Assembly (NCBI GenBank): GCA_903925195.1
Contig: CAIYEO010000069.1
Location: 1 to 7,309 of the forward strand
Direction of reading: 5' to 3'
Source of the DNA: an uncultured Candidatus Saccharibacteria bacterium
GTDB lineage: Bacteria; Patescibacteria; Saccharimonadia; Saccharimonadales; UBA4665
Length of the DNA stretch: 7,309 nt
This document shows positions 6,287-7,309 of the stretch, one piece after another. The notes under the pieces were generated by a model. The model saw nothing but the letters and a program-made list of their open reading frames with translations, made no database searches and was not told the DNA's origin. The translations under genes were made by a program, and so were the position numbers. The first letter of the stretch is position 1. Every line of letters begins with the position of its first letter.

Positions 6287-7309
6287 ATGAACGATACATC
6301 AAGTAAATCAAAAAAGGAAGAGTCGATTGAATATGGTATTTTAAACCATCCTTTTTTGCTACCTATAATTTTATTAGTCATTTGCTTAGTAGGTTCACTG
6401 ATTTTTTGGATTTCCTCATCGAAAAAAGTTACAGTACCAGTTAATTCAAAAATCGTAATTATTAGCCATGATGGACATACAGTAACGGTTCCAACCAGTC
6501 TAACAAGTATCCCTGATTTACTTAGTAGTCTAAATATTAATATCAATGCAGGTGATATAGTTGAACCTAGTTTGACTACTAAAATAAATCAGGATGATTT
6601 TAGGGTTAACGTTTACAGAGCAAGACCCGTCGAGATTGTTGATGGAGCTAATAAAACATTTTCATATAGTGCGTCTGTTACTCCTAGGGCCGTAGCATCT
6701 CAGGTTGGGGTTAATGTTTATCCAGAAGATAAGCTAACAATCATTCCGTCAACTAATTTTATTAGTGATTCTGCAATTGGTGAAAGAATAGTTGTTGATA
6801 GGGCAACTCCTGTGAACCTTAATATTTATGGAACTCCAACTACTATAAGAACCCACGCAAAAACAGTTGGCGAATTAGTAACTCAGGAAAAAATAAAACT
6901 CGGCAAAGGGGATAGTATTAATCCAATTAGCACAACACCGATTACTGATAATATTGGAGTCTTTCTAATTCATAAGGGTACTAATATTATAAACTCGACT
7001 GAATCTATTCCAATGGCTGTTCAAGCAACACAAGACAATAATCTTGCATACGGCACCTCTTCGGTGAGACAGCAAGGAAGTGATGGGCTGAAGACTGTAA
7101 CCTATCTCATTAATCTTGTTAACGGCCAGGAAGTAAGCCGAACTGTTATTCAGACCATTGTTACTAAGCAACCAGTAACCCAGATAGTAGTCCAAGGAAC
7201 AAGCCTTTCTGGAATTAAAGGTGATATGGCTCTAGCAGGTATATCTCCTTCGGACTATCAGTATGCTGACTATATTATTTCTAACGAATCTGGCTGGTGT
7301 CCAACAAAG
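6287..7309 (+). CDS. Membrane-anchored DUF348x3-G5 protein, RpfB-like, 3' end cut off
   Basis: The frame is open from the ATG through 341 codons to the window edge, so the C-terminus is missing. A charged N-terminus (KSKKEE) is followed by one membrane helix (about 22-44), implying an inside N-terminus and an exported body. Three DUF348 (ubiquitin-like) repeats follow at about 54-100, 106-151 and 176-221, each of the form beta hairpin, PTS-like turn and LLxxLxIxxxxxD. A G5 domain spans about 239-304, with QQGSDGLKTVTY (262-273) and NGQEVSRTVI (279-288) as its usual signature. The last residues, YADYIISNESGWCPTK (326-341), resemble the start of a lysozyme-like or transglycosylase domain, with Glu334 as candidate catalytic acid. 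This order is that of actinobacterial RpfB and is related to Bacillus YabE. The expected role is peptidoglycan binding and cleavage at the cell surface. An in-frame TGA at 6275-6277 fixes the start; no ribosome site is seen. The enzymatic activity is inferred, since most of that domain lies outside. Confidence 0.85.
   Translation, partial: MNDTSSKSKKEESIEYGILNHPFLLPIILLVICLVGSLIFWISSSKKVTVPVNSKIVIISHDGHTVTVPTSLTSIPDLLSSLNININAGDIVEPSLTTKINQDDFRVNVYRARPVEIVDGANKTFSYSASVTPRAVASQVGVNVYPEDKLTIIPSTNFISDSAIGERIVVDRATPVNLNIYGTPTTIRTHAKTVGELVTQEKIKLGKGDSINPISTTPITDNIGVFLIHKGTNIINSTESIPMAVQATQDNNLAYGTSSVRQQGSDGLKTVTYLINLVNGQEVSRTVIQTIVTKQPVTQIVVQGTSLSGIKGDMALAGISPSDYQYADYIISNESGWCPTK

Noticed and set aside
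6214..6546. Minus-strand open frame of 110 codons
   Set aside because: It lies opposite the Nudix end and the start of the G5-domain gene, has no recognisable motif or ribosome site, and reads as a shadow of the + strand gene.
6965..7195. Minus-strand open frame of 76 codons
   Set aside because: It is fully opposite the G5 domain, which has clear family features; no motif supports the minus reading.

Overview
The window looks like a compact, AT-rich bacterial genome segment (roughly 35-40% GC by eye), most likely from a Patescibacteria/CPR lineage, with Candidatus Saccharibacteria (TM7) as the best guess. The reasons are very short or overlapping gene junctions, several genes without a Shine-Dalgarno site, and a single-pass membrane protein with the DUF348x3-G5-lytic domain order. 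The pyk-pgk-tpiA cluster also fits. TGA acts as a normal stop for three genes (pgk, the helicase and the Nudix gene), so the code-25 lineages (Gracilibacteria, Absconditabacteria) are unlikely. The lineage call is inference from gene style, not from a marker gene.

All six genes are on the + strand and fill almost the whole window. Positions 41-3585 hold a lower-glycolysis cluster: pyruvate kinase, phosphoglycerate kinase and triosephosphate isomerase. pgk follows pyk by 18 bp, and tpiA overlaps pgk by 4 bp (ATGA). Both internal genes have a clear AGGAG ribosome site, while pyk has none. The three enzymes cover triose interconversion and the two substrate-level ATP-forming steps. GAPDH, phosphoglycerate mutase and enolase are not in the window.

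Positions 3622-6233 hold a second unit: a PcrA/UvrD-type SF1A DNA helicase, overlapped by 4 bp (ATGA) by a Nudix hydrolase. An extended -10 promoter sits in the 36-bp gap after tpiA. It would start transcription at or next to the A of the helicase ATG, giving a leaderless mRNA.

Positions 6287 to the right edge hold a gene cut off by the window. It encodes a membrane-anchored, surface-exposed protein with three DUF348 repeats, a G5 domain and the beginning of what looks like a lysozyme-like lytic domain, the same order as actinobacterial RpfB.

No RNA gene, mobile element, CRISPR array, sequence repeat or convincing terminator was seen, and no intergenic stretch exceeds 60 bp. I do not see a new multi-gene system. 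The points most worth a second look are the leaderless-versus-SD split, the unusual TIM catalytic loop, the K+-independence signature in pyruvate kinase, and the RpfB-like surface protein.
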